A stretch of 64,000 bases of DNA from Alphaproteobacteria bacterium. GTDB taxonomy: Bacteria > Pseudomonadota > Alphaproteobacteria > Thalassobaculales > Thalassobaculaceae. Of the stretch, positions 15,470 through 23,957 are shown in pieces. The stretch spans positions 1-64,000 of the forward strand of contig JANSYS010000007.1 in assembly GCA_024742275.1 (NCBI GenBank), read 5' to 3'. The notes beneath the pieces are model-generated. The model was not told where the DNA came from and searched no databases. It saw nothing but the letters and a program-made list of their open reading frames with translations. Every line of letters starts with the position of its first letter. Position 1 is the first letter of the stretch. The position numbers and the translations under genes are program-made.

Positions 15470-15802
15470 TCATATTTTGTCAGCAGGCGCTCGCTTATGA
15501 AGCGGGTTATTGTTGGCACCAAAGGAACCGCGATAGTCGCTGTCCACGGTGCCCGGAGCGTTGACGCAGGCGATACCGGAGCGGAAGGCGAGCCCCGAAC
15601 GGGCCCGCACTTGAGCCTCGTAGCCGGACGGCAAAGCGATCGACAGGCCAGTCGGAATCGCGTGACGCTGCAACGGGTCGAGGGTGATCGGCGCGTCGAT
15701 CGCGGCCCGCAGGTCCATACCCGCGGCGCCATCGGTCTCGTAGGCTGGCAGCGGCAGATCGGCGGCGTTCGCCAGCCGAGTGACCCGCACCGGAACCGTC
15801 AT
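15470..15802 (-). pseudogene. dut: Resident dut gene truncated at codon 92 by the island
   Basis: The gene starts with an ATG overlapping the coaBC stop (ATGA, 15799-15802), the common coaBC-dut arrangement. It encodes normal dUTPase motifs AGMDLRA, RARSGLA and [12 protein letters not shown] up to Gly92 (base 15527), then 18 unrelated residues to a TGA. The motifs needed to complete the active site (GxRIAQ and the C-terminal RGxGGFGSTG arm) are missing, so the product cannot be a working dUTPase. Right border of the gin element. Confidence 0.88.
15527..15556 (-). repeat. Candidate right attachment repeat (dut codon-92 segment)
   Basis: This begins ACCGCGATAGTC and is 24/30 identical to 9017-9046 in the same orientation. 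Homology of this gene to dUTPase stops exactly at its left edge. The A-C-C at 15527-15529 is the complement of the Gly92 codon in this copy, as 9017-9019 is in the other. Just inside the element, CGCTT-ATG-AAGCG (15489-15502 region) is a small inverted repeat that could be a recombinase arm site. Confidence 0.45.
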
Positions 15803-17001
15803 GAAAAATGCTCCGCGATTCGGGCGGCGAGGCGTTTTCCGACTTCCGCCTTCGACATGGGCGGCCAATCCTCGGCGCCGTCCGCGGTGATCAGATGAAT
15901 TGTGTTGCTGTCGCCGCCGAAGGTGCCGGTGGCAGGCGACACATCGTTCGCCAGAATCCAGTCGCACCCCTTGCGAGCCCGTTTGGCGGTGGCGTGTTCC
16001 ACCACCGTCTCGGTCTCGGCGGCAAAGCCGACGACCAGGGCCGGGCGCTTCTCGCTCTTCTGCGCCAGGGTTTTCAGGATGTCCGGATTCTCGGTCATCT
16101 GCAGGATCGGAATACCGCCGTTCTCCTTCTTCAGCTTCTGGTCGGCCTCGGCGGCGACCCGCCAGTCGGCGACGGCGGCGGCACAGACCACGATATCGGC
16201 GGGCAACGCCGCCTCGCAGGCTGCCAGCATCTGCCGTGCGTTCTCGATCGGAACGGTCTTCACTCCGACCGGATCGGGTTCGCGGGTCGGACCGGCAACC
16301 AGCGTAACCTCGGCGCCCAGAGCCCGAAGCGCGGCGGCGATGGCGTGTCCCTGCTTGCCCGACGACCGGTTGGCGATATAGCGCACCGGGTCGATCGGCT
16401 CGTGGGTCGGGCCGCTGGTGACGATGGCCCGCCTGCCGGCGAGCGGCCCGCTGCTCTCGGCGAAATAGGTTTCCGCAGCGGCGACGATCTCCAACGGCTC
16501 GGCCATGCGCCCGAAGCCGAATTCGCCGCAGGCCATGTTGCCCTCATTCGGCCCGACAACGCGCACACCGCGTCCGGTCAGCGTCTCCAGGTTCGCCTTG
16601 GTGGCCGGATGCTCCCACATGCGGACGTTCATCGCCGGCGCGATCATCACGTCGGTATCGGTGGCCAACAGCAGGGTGGAGGCGAGGTCGCCGCAAAGCC
16701 CGTTCGCCATCTTCGCCATCAGATCGGCGGTGGCGGGGGCCACGACGATCAGGTCGGCGGAGCGCGAGAGCTGGATATGCCCCATCTCCGCCTCATCGGT
16801 GAGGTCGAAAAGGTCTGTATAGACCTTGTCTTCGGTCAGGGCCGACAACGAGAGCGGGGTGACGAACTGCTCGCCCGCCTTGGTCAGAACTCCGCGAACC
16901 GCCGCGCCACGCTCGCGCAAGCGGCGCGTCAGGTCGAGCGCCTTGTAGGCGGCGATACCGCCGCCGACGATCAGGAGGATGCGTCTGTTGCTCAGCGTCA
17001 T
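15799..17001 (-). CDS. coaBC: Bifunctional phosphopantothenoylcysteine decarboxylase / phosphopantothenate-cysteine ligase
   Basis: A 400-residue enzyme for two coenzyme A steps. The N-terminal CoaC flavoprotein domain has [20 protein letters not shown], then a conserved His-type region ([19 protein letters not shown]), [13 protein letters not shown] (substrate-binding PAMN..MW) and [13 protein letters not shown] (catalytic Cys in ACGE.G.GRM). The CoaB half has [18 protein letters not shown] followed by RSSGKQGHA, and [20 protein letters not shown] (K-x-K-K). Cytosolic housekeeping enzyme; coupled to the truncated dut. Confidence 0.95.
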   Translation of the reverse strand: MTLSNRRILLIVGGGIAAYKALDLTRRLRERGAAVRGVLTKAGEQFVTPLSLSALTEDKVYTDLFDLTDEAEMGHIQLSRSADLIVVAPATADLMAKMANGLCGDLASTLLLATDTDVMIAPAMNVRMWEHPATKANLETLTGRGVRVVGPNEGNMACGEFGFGRMAEPLEIVAAAETYFAESSGPLAGRRAIVTSGPTHEPIDPVRYIANRSSGKQGHAIAAALRALGAEVTLVAGPTREPDPVGVKTVPIENARQMLAACEAALPADIVVCAAAVADWRVAAEADQKLKKENGGIPILQMTENPDILKTLAQKSEKRPALVVGFAAETETVVEHATAKRARKGCDWILANDVSPATGTFGGDSNTIHLITADGAEDWPPMSKAEVGKRLAARIAEHFS

Positions 17002-17134
17002 GGGGCGGAAGGTAGCGCGAAGCGGAACGGCGGGCGAGAGGGTTCCGAGAAGAGACGATATCGACGATCACCCCGGAGCCGTACGACTCCCCGGCAACGG
17101 CGATGGGTCTCGCCCCGGTCCTGGCCGGGCCTGC

Positions 17135-17746
17135 TCAGAGGTGGCCGAGTTGGGCGCGGCGGAAGGCGATCCGTCGGTCGGCTGCATTGAAGTTGCGCGA
17201 GCTCTGCTTCGGCGGTTTGGCGTCGCTGATCTTCAGATAGACGAAAGTCGGACCGTCGGACCGGCGAAGCTCCCTGCGTCCCGCCTCTATCTGGTCCGGT
17301 GCGGTCACGGTCATCACGTTCCGGATTCCGAGCCCCTTCGCGGTCAGCGCCAGGTCCGTACCCATGGAGGTATGGGTGATCTGGTTGCCGGTCTCGCCAT
17401 ATCGCTCGTTGTCGACGCAGAGGATCGACATGTTGGTCACGCCCGATCCCATGACGGTCGCCAGGGCACCCACATTCATCAACAGTTCGCCGTCGCCGCA
17501 CATCACCAGGACGCGCTTGTCCGGTCGCGCCAGCGCGAGGCCCAGGCCCATGGAGACCGACGCGCCCATGGCGCCACCGAGCAGAAAGCAGTTATCGGCG
17601 TCGGGCTCTATCGCGTACATGTCCTGCGCCGTGCCCGCGAGCCCGGAAACGATCAGGAAGTCGCGGTGATTTCCGATGATCGCCGGCACCGCCTGGGCGC
17701 GGTCCATCCGTTGGTTCGAACCGGTGATCTTGATCTCTTCGGCCAT
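17135..17746 (-). CDS. TPP-dependent decarboxylase, beta (C-terminal) subunit
   Basis: A 203-residue protein with the TPP-binding C-terminal domain of two-subunit decarboxylases (sulfopyruvate decarboxylase ComE / phosphonopyruvate decarboxylase type). Motifs: GGAMGASVSMGLGLALARPD near 60, VLVMCGDGELLMNVG near 80 (G-D-G of the TPP/Mg site) and VDNERYGETGNQ near 110 (completing the ~30-residue TPP motif). It lies 12 bases after the alpha subunit. Expected to form an alpha-beta complex decarboxylating a 2-oxo acid; the substrate is unknown. Confidence 0.78.
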   Translation of the reverse strand: MAEEIKITGSNQRMDRAQAVPAIIGNHRDFLIVSGLAGTAQDMYAIEPDADNCFLLGGAMGASVSMGLGLALARPDKRVLVMCGDGELLMNVGALATVMGSGVTNMSILCVDNERYGETGNQITHTSMGTDLALTAKGLGIRNVMTVTAPDQIEAGRRELRRSDGPTFVYLKISDAKPPKQSSRNFNAADRRIAFRRAQLGHL

Positions 17747-17758
17747 ATCCGGCTCCCC

Positions 17759-18274
17759 TCAGAACGCCTTGGCGCCGATGAACTTCTGGGTCAGCAGCAG
17801 CGCCACCGCCTGCTCCGACTTGAAGGCCATACCCATGGCGGCGACGGTCGCATCCTTCAACTCATCCTCGCGCTCGACTTCGATCACATGCACCCCGATC
17901 GCCTCGAGGCAGGGCTTGACAGCTTTGCCCATGGGAACCTGCCAGGGGTTCTGCTCCCCGTATGTACCGCGCATGGTGATGATCGCGAGGAACGGAAATC
18001 GGCCGTTGGCCTGCAGGGAGAGCATGTTGATGCAGTTCCCCGTACCGCTCGACTGCATCAACAGCACCGCCCTCTTGCCACCAAGATCCGCCCCGGCGGT
18101 CAGCGCGACGCCCTCCTCCTCGGTCGTCAACGGGATAGAGTGGACGCGGTCGTCCTCCAGCGACTTCTGTATCATCACCTTGTGGCCGCCATCGGGCACG
18201 TAGGCGAAGATCGACACACCGCCCTCGACCAGCGTGTCGTAGAGCTCGGCGCCCCATACCGATTGGTCCGACAT
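17759..18274 (-). CDS. TPP-dependent decarboxylase, alpha (N-terminal) subunit
   Basis: A 171-residue protein equal to the PYR domain of TPP enzymes (ComD-like): VSIFAYVPDGGHKVMIQ near 21, IPLTTEEEGVALTAGADLGG near 47 (the activating Glu), LMQSSGTGNCINMLSL near 72, and TMRGTYGEQNPWQVPMGKAV near 100. Sulfo-/phosphonopyruvate decarboxylases have the same split and motif order. It is followed at 12 bases by the beta subunit and preceded by a GntR-type palindrome. Confidence 0.78.
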   Translation of the reverse strand: MSDQSVWGAELYDTLVEGGVSIFAYVPDGGHKVMIQKSLEDDRVHSIPLTTEEEGVALTAGADLGGKRAVLLMQSSGTGNCINMLSLQANGRFPFLAIITMRGTYGEQNPWQVPMGKAVKPCLEAIGVHVIEVEREDELKDATVAAMGMAFKSEQAVALLLTQKFIGAKAF

Positions 18275-18337
18275 CTCCGTGCGTTTCCTGTTTTCTTGAT
18301 TCAGCAGCCATCCACGCTAGCACGCGGATTTCCCAGA

Positions 18338-18347
18338 TTGTATGCAA
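18338..18347. promoter_or_regulatory. Candidate GntR-type operator upstream of the TPP decarboxylase genes
   Basis: TTGTATGCAA is a near-perfect palindrome, close to the TTGTATACAA sites bound by FCD-type GntR regulators of carboxylic-acid catabolism. It lies 64 bases before the alpha-subunit start, in the gap after the PEP-mutase-like gene. A perfect TTGTATACAA occurs at 54976-54985. The cognate regulator is not in this window. Confidence 0.35.
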
Positions 18348-18359
18348 TAATTGAGTGAG

Positions 18360-19226
18360 TCAGCCGCCGAACCGATCGTCGAGTTCCTGGTGTGACGGCA
18401 GATCGACAAGCGCGCAATATTCCGCATAGGAATGGCGCCGTCCCGCGTCGGCGGGCGAGCCATCACGCTTCAGCGCCGCCATGGCGTCGGCAACGGCCCG
18501 CGTCGCGGAGAACAGGGCGGTCACCGCGTAGAGAACAACCGAAAATCCCATCGCCTGAAGATCGGCGGCGGTCAGTTTGACCGTTTCGTTTCCGTCGACG
18601 ATGGAAACCACTTTCGGTCCCTCGACACCCGCCGCGACCGCCTCCACTTCGGCGATGGTCTTGATACCGTCGACGAAAACCAGATCGACCCCAGCCTGCC
18701 GGTACAGCGCGGCGCGGCGGATCGCCTCGTCAGGCCCAAGCGTGCCGATCGCGTCTGTCCGGCCGATGATCAGCAGATCGTCGTCCCCGCGCGCCGCGAC
18801 GGCGCAGGCGAGACGCCGCGCGTTCTCCTCAGCATCGATCAGCCGGATACCGGCGAGTTGGCCGCAGCGTTTCGGCGCCACCTGATCCTCCAGATGGATC
18901 GCCGCGACCCCGGCCTGGACGTATTCGCGGACCGTGCGGTGAATGTTCGACGGTCCGCCATAGCCGGTGTCGGCGTCGGCAATGACCGGGATACCCGTGG
19001 CGCGGACCATGTTGCGGGCGTGCTCGGTCATCTCGGTCTGGCTCAGCAGGCCTATATCCGGCGTGCCGAGCCGGCTGGCCGTCGCCCCCAATCCCGTCAT
19101 GTAGACCGCCGGGAAACCCGACTGTTCCACAATCCGGGCGGAGATGCTGTCGGGCGCACCAGGGGCCATCACGATCTCGCCGGACGCGATCAGGGCGCGC
19201 AGACGGGCGGCGGGAGAAGCGGTCAT
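18360..19226 (-). CDS. Isocitrate lyase / PEP mutase family enzyme
   Basis: A 288-residue TIM-barrel lyase. MAPGAPDSISARIVEQSGF near 20, YMTGLGATASRLG near 42, VIADADTGYGG near 81 (Mg-binding D-x-D), IHLEDQVAPKRCGQLAG near 114 (catalytic-loop K-R-C-G) and IIGRTDAIGTLGPDEAIRRA follow the PEP-mutase/2-methylisocitrate lyase/oxaloacetate decarboxylase pattern. The R-C-G-Q instead of K-C-G-H leaves the exact reaction open. Its ATG overlaps the CoA-ligase stop (ATGA). Confidence 0.82.
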   Translation of the reverse strand: MTASPAARLRALIASGEIVMAPGAPDSISARIVEQSGFPAVYMTGLGATASRLGTPDIGLLSQTEMTEHARNMVRATGIPVIADADTGYGGPSNIHRTVREYVQAGVAAIHLEDQVAPKRCGQLAGIRLIDAEENARRLACAVAARGDDDLLIIGRTDAIGTLGPDEAIRRAALYRQAGVDLVFVDGIKTIAEVEAVAAGVEGPKVVSIVDGNETVKLTAADLQAMGFSVVLYAVTALFSATRAVADAMAALKRDGSPADAGRRHSYAEYCALVDLPSHQELDDRFGG

Positions 19227-20866
19227 CGGTCGGACTCCGTCAATCGGGCGCGCAGCGCCGGTTTCTGCAACTTACCATTGGCGTTGCGAGGCAGCGGATC
19301 GGAGGTCAGGACCACGGTCTCGGGTACCTTGTAGTCCGCCATGCGCTCGGCGCAGAACGCCCGCACCGACGCCTCGTCGAGGGCCGATCCCTCCACCGGC
19401 CGAACGACGGCGTGGACGCGTTCGCCCAGAACCGGATCCGGTCGGCCGACCACTGCCGCCTCGACGATCGCCGGGTGGTGGTTCAGCACGTTCTCCACCT
19501 CCGCGCTGAAGACTTTGAAGCCGGCGCGGTTGATCATGTCCTTGAGCCGATCGAACACCTTAACGAAACCGTCGGCGTCGACCGTGCCGATATCGCCGGA
19601 GCGCCAGGCGCCATCGACAAAAGCCTCGCGATCGGCCTCCGGACGGTTCCAGTAACCGGGCACCACCATCGGACCCGAAATCCAGAGTTCTCCAGTCTCT
19701 CCTGGTTGGAGAAGCGCACCGTCCTCGCTGCGGATCTCGACCCGGCCGCAGGGCACGACCTGGCCCACGCTGTCCGGGTGGGACGGGTTCAGTCCGGGCG
19801 GCATGATCGTTGTCGGAGACGTCGTCTCGGTCGAGCCGTAAGCGTTCACCAGCACGAGGTCGGGCAGCATGCGGGCGAGCGTCGCGATGGTCGCCTCCGG
19901 CATGGGCGCCCCCCCGAAGCAGCCGATCCGCCAGGCGGACAGGTCATAGGCCGCCAGATCGGGCTGCATGGTGGCGAGCGTATATAGCGCCGGAACCATG
20001 ATCGTGTAGCTAATCCGCTCCCGAGCGGCCGTCTCCAGCAGATCCGGAACCCTGTAACCCGATCGCATGGCGACCAGCGCCCCGCCGGCGATCAGTGCGG
20101 AGTAGAAGATCCCGACCAAACCGCTCACATGGCTCAGCGGAATCGCCGCAAGCGCCCGCTCCTCCTCCGTGAAGGACAGACAGCGGGAAAAGGCGAGCGA
20201 CGATTGGACAATGCCGAAATGGGTCAGCATCGCCCCCTTCGGCCGTCCGGTGGTGCCGGAGGTGTAGAGAATGACGGCGACGTCTTCCTCTCCGATCTCG
20301 GCCCCTCCGTACATCGGATCGCAGCCCAGCAGGTCGTCGAGCGTCGTCGCCCCCGCCACGACACCGCCGACGGCGATCCGCCGCCGAAGGCCCGGGATGG
20401 CGTCGGAGGGGGGGACGTTCTCAGCCAGCGCGGCTTCATGGATGAGCACGGCGGCGCCGCAGTCGTTCAGCAGGAATTCCAGCTCGGCGCGGCGCTGGCG
20501 GATACCGATGGGCACGCAGATCGCACCGAGCCTGTTGCATGCCAGAAGCGCGGCGACGAACTCCCAACCGTTGTCGAGCAAGAGCGCCACACGGTCGCCG
20601 GAACCGACACCAAACGCGGAAAGCCCGCCTGCGATCCGGGCGCTCCGACCGTCCAACTCACCGAAGGACAGGCGCAGATCGTCAGAGACGACCGCGTCGC
20701 GCTCGGAGAACTGGGCGGCAAGGTCGCGGAACATAGCCGCCAGATTAGCCGGTCGGTCGGCATAACAGCGGACCCGGCGTCCGTCGTAGTGGGTTTCGAC
20801 GGCGGTTTCGCCGACGCAGCCTGACCAGAATCGGTCCTGCAGCGTGTCGTCTACGGCGCCGGCCAA
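19223..20866 (-). CDS. AMP-forming acyl-CoA synthetase (CoA ligase)
   Basis: A 547-residue ANL-superfamily enzyme from a TTG at 20866 with GGAGAGGG just before it; the much longer open frame to 21304 runs through the dehydrogenase gene and is not coding. Motifs: [20 protein letters not shown] near 190 (P-loop), [12 protein letters not shown] near 335, [20 protein letters not shown] near 415 and [14 protein letters not shown] near 530 (catalytic Lys). It activates a carboxylic acid as the acyl-CoA; the neighbouring dehydrogenase suggests the next step. It overlaps the dehydrogenase end by 16 bases. Confidence 0.85.
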   Translation of the reverse strand: MAGAVDDTLQDRFWSGCVGETAVETHYDGRRVRCYADRPANLAAMFRDLAAQFSERDAVVSDDLRLSFGELDGRSARIAGGLSAFGVGSGDRVALLLDNGWEFVAALLACNRLGAICVPIGIRQRRAELEFLLNDCGAAVLIHEAALAENVPPSDAIPGLRRRIAVGGVVAGATTLDDLLGCDPMYGGAEIGEEDVAVILYTSGTTGRPKGAMLTHFGIVQSSLAFSRCLSFTEEERALAAIPLSHVSGLVGIFYSALIAGGALVAMRSGYRVPDLLETAARERISYTIMVPALYTLATMQPDLAAYDLSAWRIGCFGGAPMPEATIATLARMLPDLVLVNAYGSTETTSPTTIMPPGLNPSHPDSVGQVVPCGRVEIRSEDGALLQPGETGELWISGPMVVPGYWNRPEADREAFVDGAWRSGDIGTVDADGFVKVFDRLKDMINRAGFKVFSAEVENVLNHHPAIVEAAVVGRPDPVLGERVHAVVRPVEGSALDEASVRAFCAERMADYKVPETVVLTSDPLPRNANGKLQKPALRARLTESDR

Positions 20867-22137
20867 GGGCCCTCTCCCGGCTCGGCGAGGCGGGGGCCAA
20901 CATCTCTCGATCCTCGATCCAGGTTGCCCTCCTCCCGATGCTTCCGCAGTTCCAAACGGCCGATCTGGTTGCGATGGACCTCGTCCGGCCCGTCGGCAAG
21001 CCGCAGCAGCCGGGCGGTAGCGTAAGCCGAGGCCAGGCCGTAGTCGTTGCTGGTCCCGGCACCGCCGAATACCTGAATTGCCCAGTCGATCACCTGACAG
21101 GCCATGTTCGGGACGGCGACCTTGATCATGGCGATCTCCGCCCGCGCCTCCTTGTTCCCGACCGTGTCCATCATCCAGGCGGCCTTCAGGGTCAGCAGGC
21201 GGGCCTGCTCGATCAGGATGCGGGCCTCCGCGATCCGCTCCAGCGTGACGGTCTGCTGCGATACCGGGGTGCCGAAGGTCACCCGCTGTTCGGCCCGGCG
21301 GCACATCTTCTCCAGCGTCCGTTCCGCCAGTCCGATCAACCGCATGCAGTGATGGATCCTGCCCGGACCGAGGCGTCCCTGGGCGATCTCGAAGCCGCGC
21401 CCCTCTCCCAGAAGCATGTTGGAGGCGGGCACCCGAACGTCCTTGAAGTCGACCTCGGACGCGCGGTCGGGCACTGCATAGAATCCGAAGACCGGAATTG
21501 GCCGGATCACCGTAACGCCAGGCGTGTCCTTGGGCACCAGGATCATCGACTGCTGCCGGTGCCGATCAGGATTGTCCGGGTCCGACTTGCCCATGAAGAT
21601 GATGATCTTGCAGCGCGGGTCGGTGGCGCCGGTCGTGTACCACTTGCGCCCGTTGATGACGTAGTCGTCGCCGTCGCGGCGGATCGAGCTTTCGATGTTC
21701 GTGGCATCGGAGGAAGCAACAGCCGGTTCGGTCATGGCGAAGGACGAACGGATCTCCCCGGCGAGCAGCGGCTCAAGCCATCGCTTCTTCTGCTCCTCGG
21801 TCCCGTAGCGGACGAGCACCTCCATGTTGCCGGTATCCGGAGCCGAGCAGTTAAACACCTCCGGGGCCAGAGGCGATCGTCCCATCACCTCGCAGAGCGG
21901 CGCGTAATCCGTGTTGGACAGGCCGGCGCCGAGATCGCTGTCCGGCAGGAACAGGTTCCAGAGTCCCGCCGCCTTCGCCTTCGGCTTCAGCTCCTCGACC
22001 ACCGGCTGGACCTTCCAGGGTCCGAGCTCTGCGGTCTCCGCGAAGTAGCGGTCTTCGTTGGGATAGACGTACTCCGCCATGAAGGCTTCGATCCGCGCGC
22101 GCAGATCGAGCACGGCTTGTGCGTGCTGAAACTCCAT
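20851..22137 (-). CDS. Acyl-CoA dehydrogenase
   Basis: A 428-residue FAD enzyme; the ATG at 22137 has GGGGAGGA in front and replaces a 16-residue longer frame. It has the ACAD order: N-terminal helices, [20 protein letters not shown] near 150 (FAD-binding T-E-P), [18 protein letters not shown], the mid domain [19 protein letters not shown], then [20 protein letters not shown] and [18 protein letters not shown] near 375. It resembles the ACAD10/11-type subgroup. First gene of the leftward cluster with CoA ligase, lyase and decarboxylase. Confidence 0.88.
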   Translation of the reverse strand: MEFQHAQAVLDLRARIEAFMAEYVYPNEDRYFAETAELGPWKVQPVVEELKPKAKAAGLWNLFLPDSDLGAGLSNTDYAPLCEVMGRSPLAPEVFNCSAPDTGNMEVLVRYGTEEQKKRWLEPLLAGEIRSSFAMTEPAVASSDATNIESSIRRDGDDYVINGRKWYTTGATDPRCKIIIFMGKSDPDNPDRHRQQSMILVPKDTPGVTVIRPIPVFGFYAVPDRASEVDFKDVRVPASNMLLGEGRGFEIAQGRLGPGRIHHCMRLIGLAERTLEKMCRRAEQRVTFGTPVSQQTVTLERIAEARILIEQARLLTLKAAWMMDTVGNKEARAEIAMIKVAVPNMACQVIDWAIQVFGGAGTSNDYGLASAYATARLLRLADGPDEVHRNQIGRLELRKHREEGNLDRGSRDVGPRLAEPGEGPWPAP

Positions 22138-22287
22138 GATTCCTCCCCTTTGTTTTCCCGCGAGCGTGCCACGCGGGATGGGCATGGAGAAGCCATGGAA
22201 ATCAGGGTGGGGCGGTCCGACTTGCGGGGTTCCCGAGAGAGCGATAAGCGTCGACCACCCAAGCCAGAGTTCTTAGGGGAACCAACC

Positions 22288-22626
22288 ATGCCCGAAGGTT
22301 TCGCCGGTACACCGGAACCGCCGTATTACGCGGTGATCTTCACCTCGACCCAGACTGAAGACCGACAAGGCTACGACGCCATGGCCGAGACGATGGTCGA
22401 ACTCGCTCACGCCCAGCCCGGCTGTCTCGGCTCGGAGAGCGCCCGTACGCCGGACGGGATTGGCATCACGGTGTCCTACTTCACCGACGAGGAGTCGATC
22501 CGAGCATGGAAGGCGCATGCCAATCATATCGGCGCCCAGAGACTCGGCAGGGAGCGTTGGTACACGCACTACGAAGTCCGGGTAGCGAGGGTCGAACGCG
22601 CCTATTCCGGTCCGCAGGGGCGTTAG
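22288..22626 (+). CDS. Antibiotic biosynthesis monooxygenase (ABM)-domain protein
   Basis: A 112-residue protein with AGGGGA seven bases before the ATG. YYAVIFTSTQTEDRQGYDAM, MVELAHAQPGCLGSESARTP, GITVSYFTDEESIRAWKAHA, HIGAQRLGRERWYTHYEVRV is the complete ABM ferredoxin-like fold (YgiN/HmoA-like), including the common Tyr-...-H-Y-E-V ending. Such small dimers act as cofactor-free oxygenases or heme-handling proteins; the actual substrate is unknown. Convergent with serA 18 bases away. Confidence 0.8.
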   Translation: MPEGFAGTPEPPYYAVIFTSTQTEDRQGYDAMAETMVELAHAQPGCLGSESARTPDGIGITVSYFTDEESIRAWKAHANHIGAQRLGRERWYTHYEVRVARVERAYSGPQGR

Positions 22627-22651
22627 GTCTCAGGCCTGACTGCCTCAGACC
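22626..22651. terminator. Weak bidirectional hairpin between ABM gene and serA
   Basis: GGTCTCAGGC (22626-22635) pairs with GCCTCAGACC (22642-22651) with one mismatch and a six-base loop, spanning both convergent stop codons. There is no T-run, so it is at best a weak terminator. Confidence 0.3.
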
Positions 22652-23889
22652 CGGTTCAGCAGACGCGCGCGGATGGTGCCCGGAAGTTCTCGGATTTGCT
22701 CCAGGATCTCGACGCCGTTCGCGACCTCACCACCGACGTCAAGCACCACATATCCGATCTGCCCATCGGTCTGGTAGTGCTGAGCGACGATGTTCAGACC
22801 CTGGCGGGCAATCAGATCGTTGAGGCGGCCGAGTTCGCCCGGTTCGTTACGCTGAACCTGGATGAAACGGGTGACCAGGGTTCCTTTCGGAAGCTGCACT
22901 TCCGGGAAGTTCACCGCACCCATGGTCGAACCGACGTCGGAATACTCGACGAACTTGCGCGCCACCTCGTCGCCGATACGTTCCTGCGCCTCTTCGGTGG
23001 AGCCTCCGACATGCGGCGTGAGGATTACGTTGTCGAGACCGCGCAGGGGGCTTTCGAAGGCGTCCTTGTTCGATTTCGGCTCGGTCGGGAAGACGTCGAC
23101 GGCGGCACCGGAGAGGTGACCGTCCTTCAACGCCCCAGCCAGCGCATCGATGTCGACCAGGCTTCCCCGTGCGTTGTTGATGAGGAAGGCCCCTTTCTTC
23201 ATCGCGCGGATTTGCCCGGCGCCGAACAGTCCCTTGGTTTCCGGCGTCTCCGGCAGATGCAGGGAGACCACATCCGATTGCGCGAGCAGCGCGCTCAGAT
23301 CGGCGGTCGGCTCGACGTTGCCGTGGCTGAGCTTGTCCGTGCGGTCGAAATAGATCACCCGCATGCCCATCGATTCGGCCAAGGCGGCGAGTTGGGTGCC
23401 GATATTGCCGTATCCGACGATGCCGAGCGTCTTGCCGCGCACCTCCCTGGAACCCGCCGCGGTCTTCGCCCAACGCCCGTCATGGGCGGCCATCGACTTC
23501 TGGAACGCGCCGCGCATCAGCATGACGATCTCAGCGATGGTCAGCTCGGCCACGGAGCGCGTGTTCGAGAACGGCGCGTTGAAGACGGGAATGCCGAGAG
23601 CCGCCGCCGCGGGCAGGTCGACCTGGTTGGTGCCGACAGAGAAGCAGCCGACCGCGACCAGCGTGTTGGCGGATTTCAGAACCTCGGCGCTGAGCTGCGA
23701 GCGCGAGCGGATGCCCAGCATGTGGACTCCCTGCAGTGCCTCGATCAGCGAGGCCTGGTCCATGGCGCCGGACATCTCCTGCAGGTTCGTGTAGCCGGCG
23801 TTTAGCAGCACGTCCTTGGCCGTCGGGGAGATCCCCTCGAGCAGCAGGATCCGGATCTGGTTCTTCGGGCGGGACAGTCCCTTTGCCAT
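22645..23889 (-). CDS. serA: D-3-phosphoglycerate dehydrogenase
   Basis: A 414-residue enzyme making 3-phosphohydroxypyruvate, first step of serine synthesis. It shows substrate-domain FSVGTNQVDLPAAAALGIPV and FNAPFSNTRSVAELTIAEIV, the NAD motif LGIVGYGNIGTQLAALAES near 160, the Arg motif NNARGSLVDIDAL near 237, and the His of LTPHVGGSTEEAQERI near 290. The C-terminal about 75 residues are an ACT domain, so serine feedback is possible as in E. coli SerA. Length matches the E. coli type. Housekeeping gene. Confidence 0.93.
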   Translation of the reverse strand: MAKGLSRPKNQIRILLLEGISPTAKDVLLNAGYTNLQEMSGAMDQASLIEALQGVHMLGIRSRSQLSAEVLKSANTLVAVGCFSVGTNQVDLPAAAALGIPVFNAPFSNTRSVAELTIAEIVMLMRGAFQKSMAAHDGRWAKTAAGSREVRGKTLGIVGYGNIGTQLAALAESMGMRVIYFDRTDKLSHGNVEPTADLSALLAQSDVVSLHLPETPETKGLFGAGQIRAMKKGAFLINNARGSLVDIDALAGALKDGHLSGAAVDVFPTEPKSNKDAFESPLRGLDNVILTPHVGGSTEEAQERIGDEVARKFVEYSDVGSTMGAVNFPEVQLPKGTLVTRFIQVQRNEPGELGRLNDLIARQGLNIVAQHYQTDGQIGYVVLDVGGEVANGVEILEQIRELPGTIRARLLNRV

Positions 23890-23957
23890 CTGGCTGGGTC
23901 CGTTGCGGTTTCAGGTTGCGGCGCGTTCTAACCCATATGCTGCGCCGCACCAAGACG

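Larger units (their letters stand above)
9017..15526 (-). mobile_element. GInt-like integrative element (ginABCD core) inserted in dut
   Basis: Three large tyrosine recombinases and a small HTH protein form one leftward operon with ATGA overlaps, the ginABCD layout described for GInt genomic islands. The right border is clear: coaBC-coupled dut is homologous to dUTPases down to base 15527 and then ends abruptly. The left border is unresolved. It is at about 9017 if the intact dut is a hybrid of element 5' and host 3' parts, or far to the left if the dut and the accessory genes to its left are cargo. Coordinates give the minimal element. RIT elements also carry three recombinases, but smaller ones and no HTH partner. 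Confidence 0.65.

Noticed and set aside
15808-17190. 460-residue rightward open frame antisense to coaBC
   Set aside because: Composition is typical of a shadow frame in GC-rich DNA (Arg/Gly/His/Asp-rich, no motifs), and coaBC on the other strand has full active-site motifs.
17705-17725. tRNA-like GGTTCGAACC
   Set aside because: It lies inside the TPP beta-subunit coding sequence and no cloverleaf arms can be formed around it.
20938-22287. Long N-terminal extension of the ABM-domain frame (562 residues)
   Set aside because: It runs antisense through the acyl-CoA dehydrogenase; the ABM domain starts precisely at the ATG at 22288 with its own ribosome-binding site.
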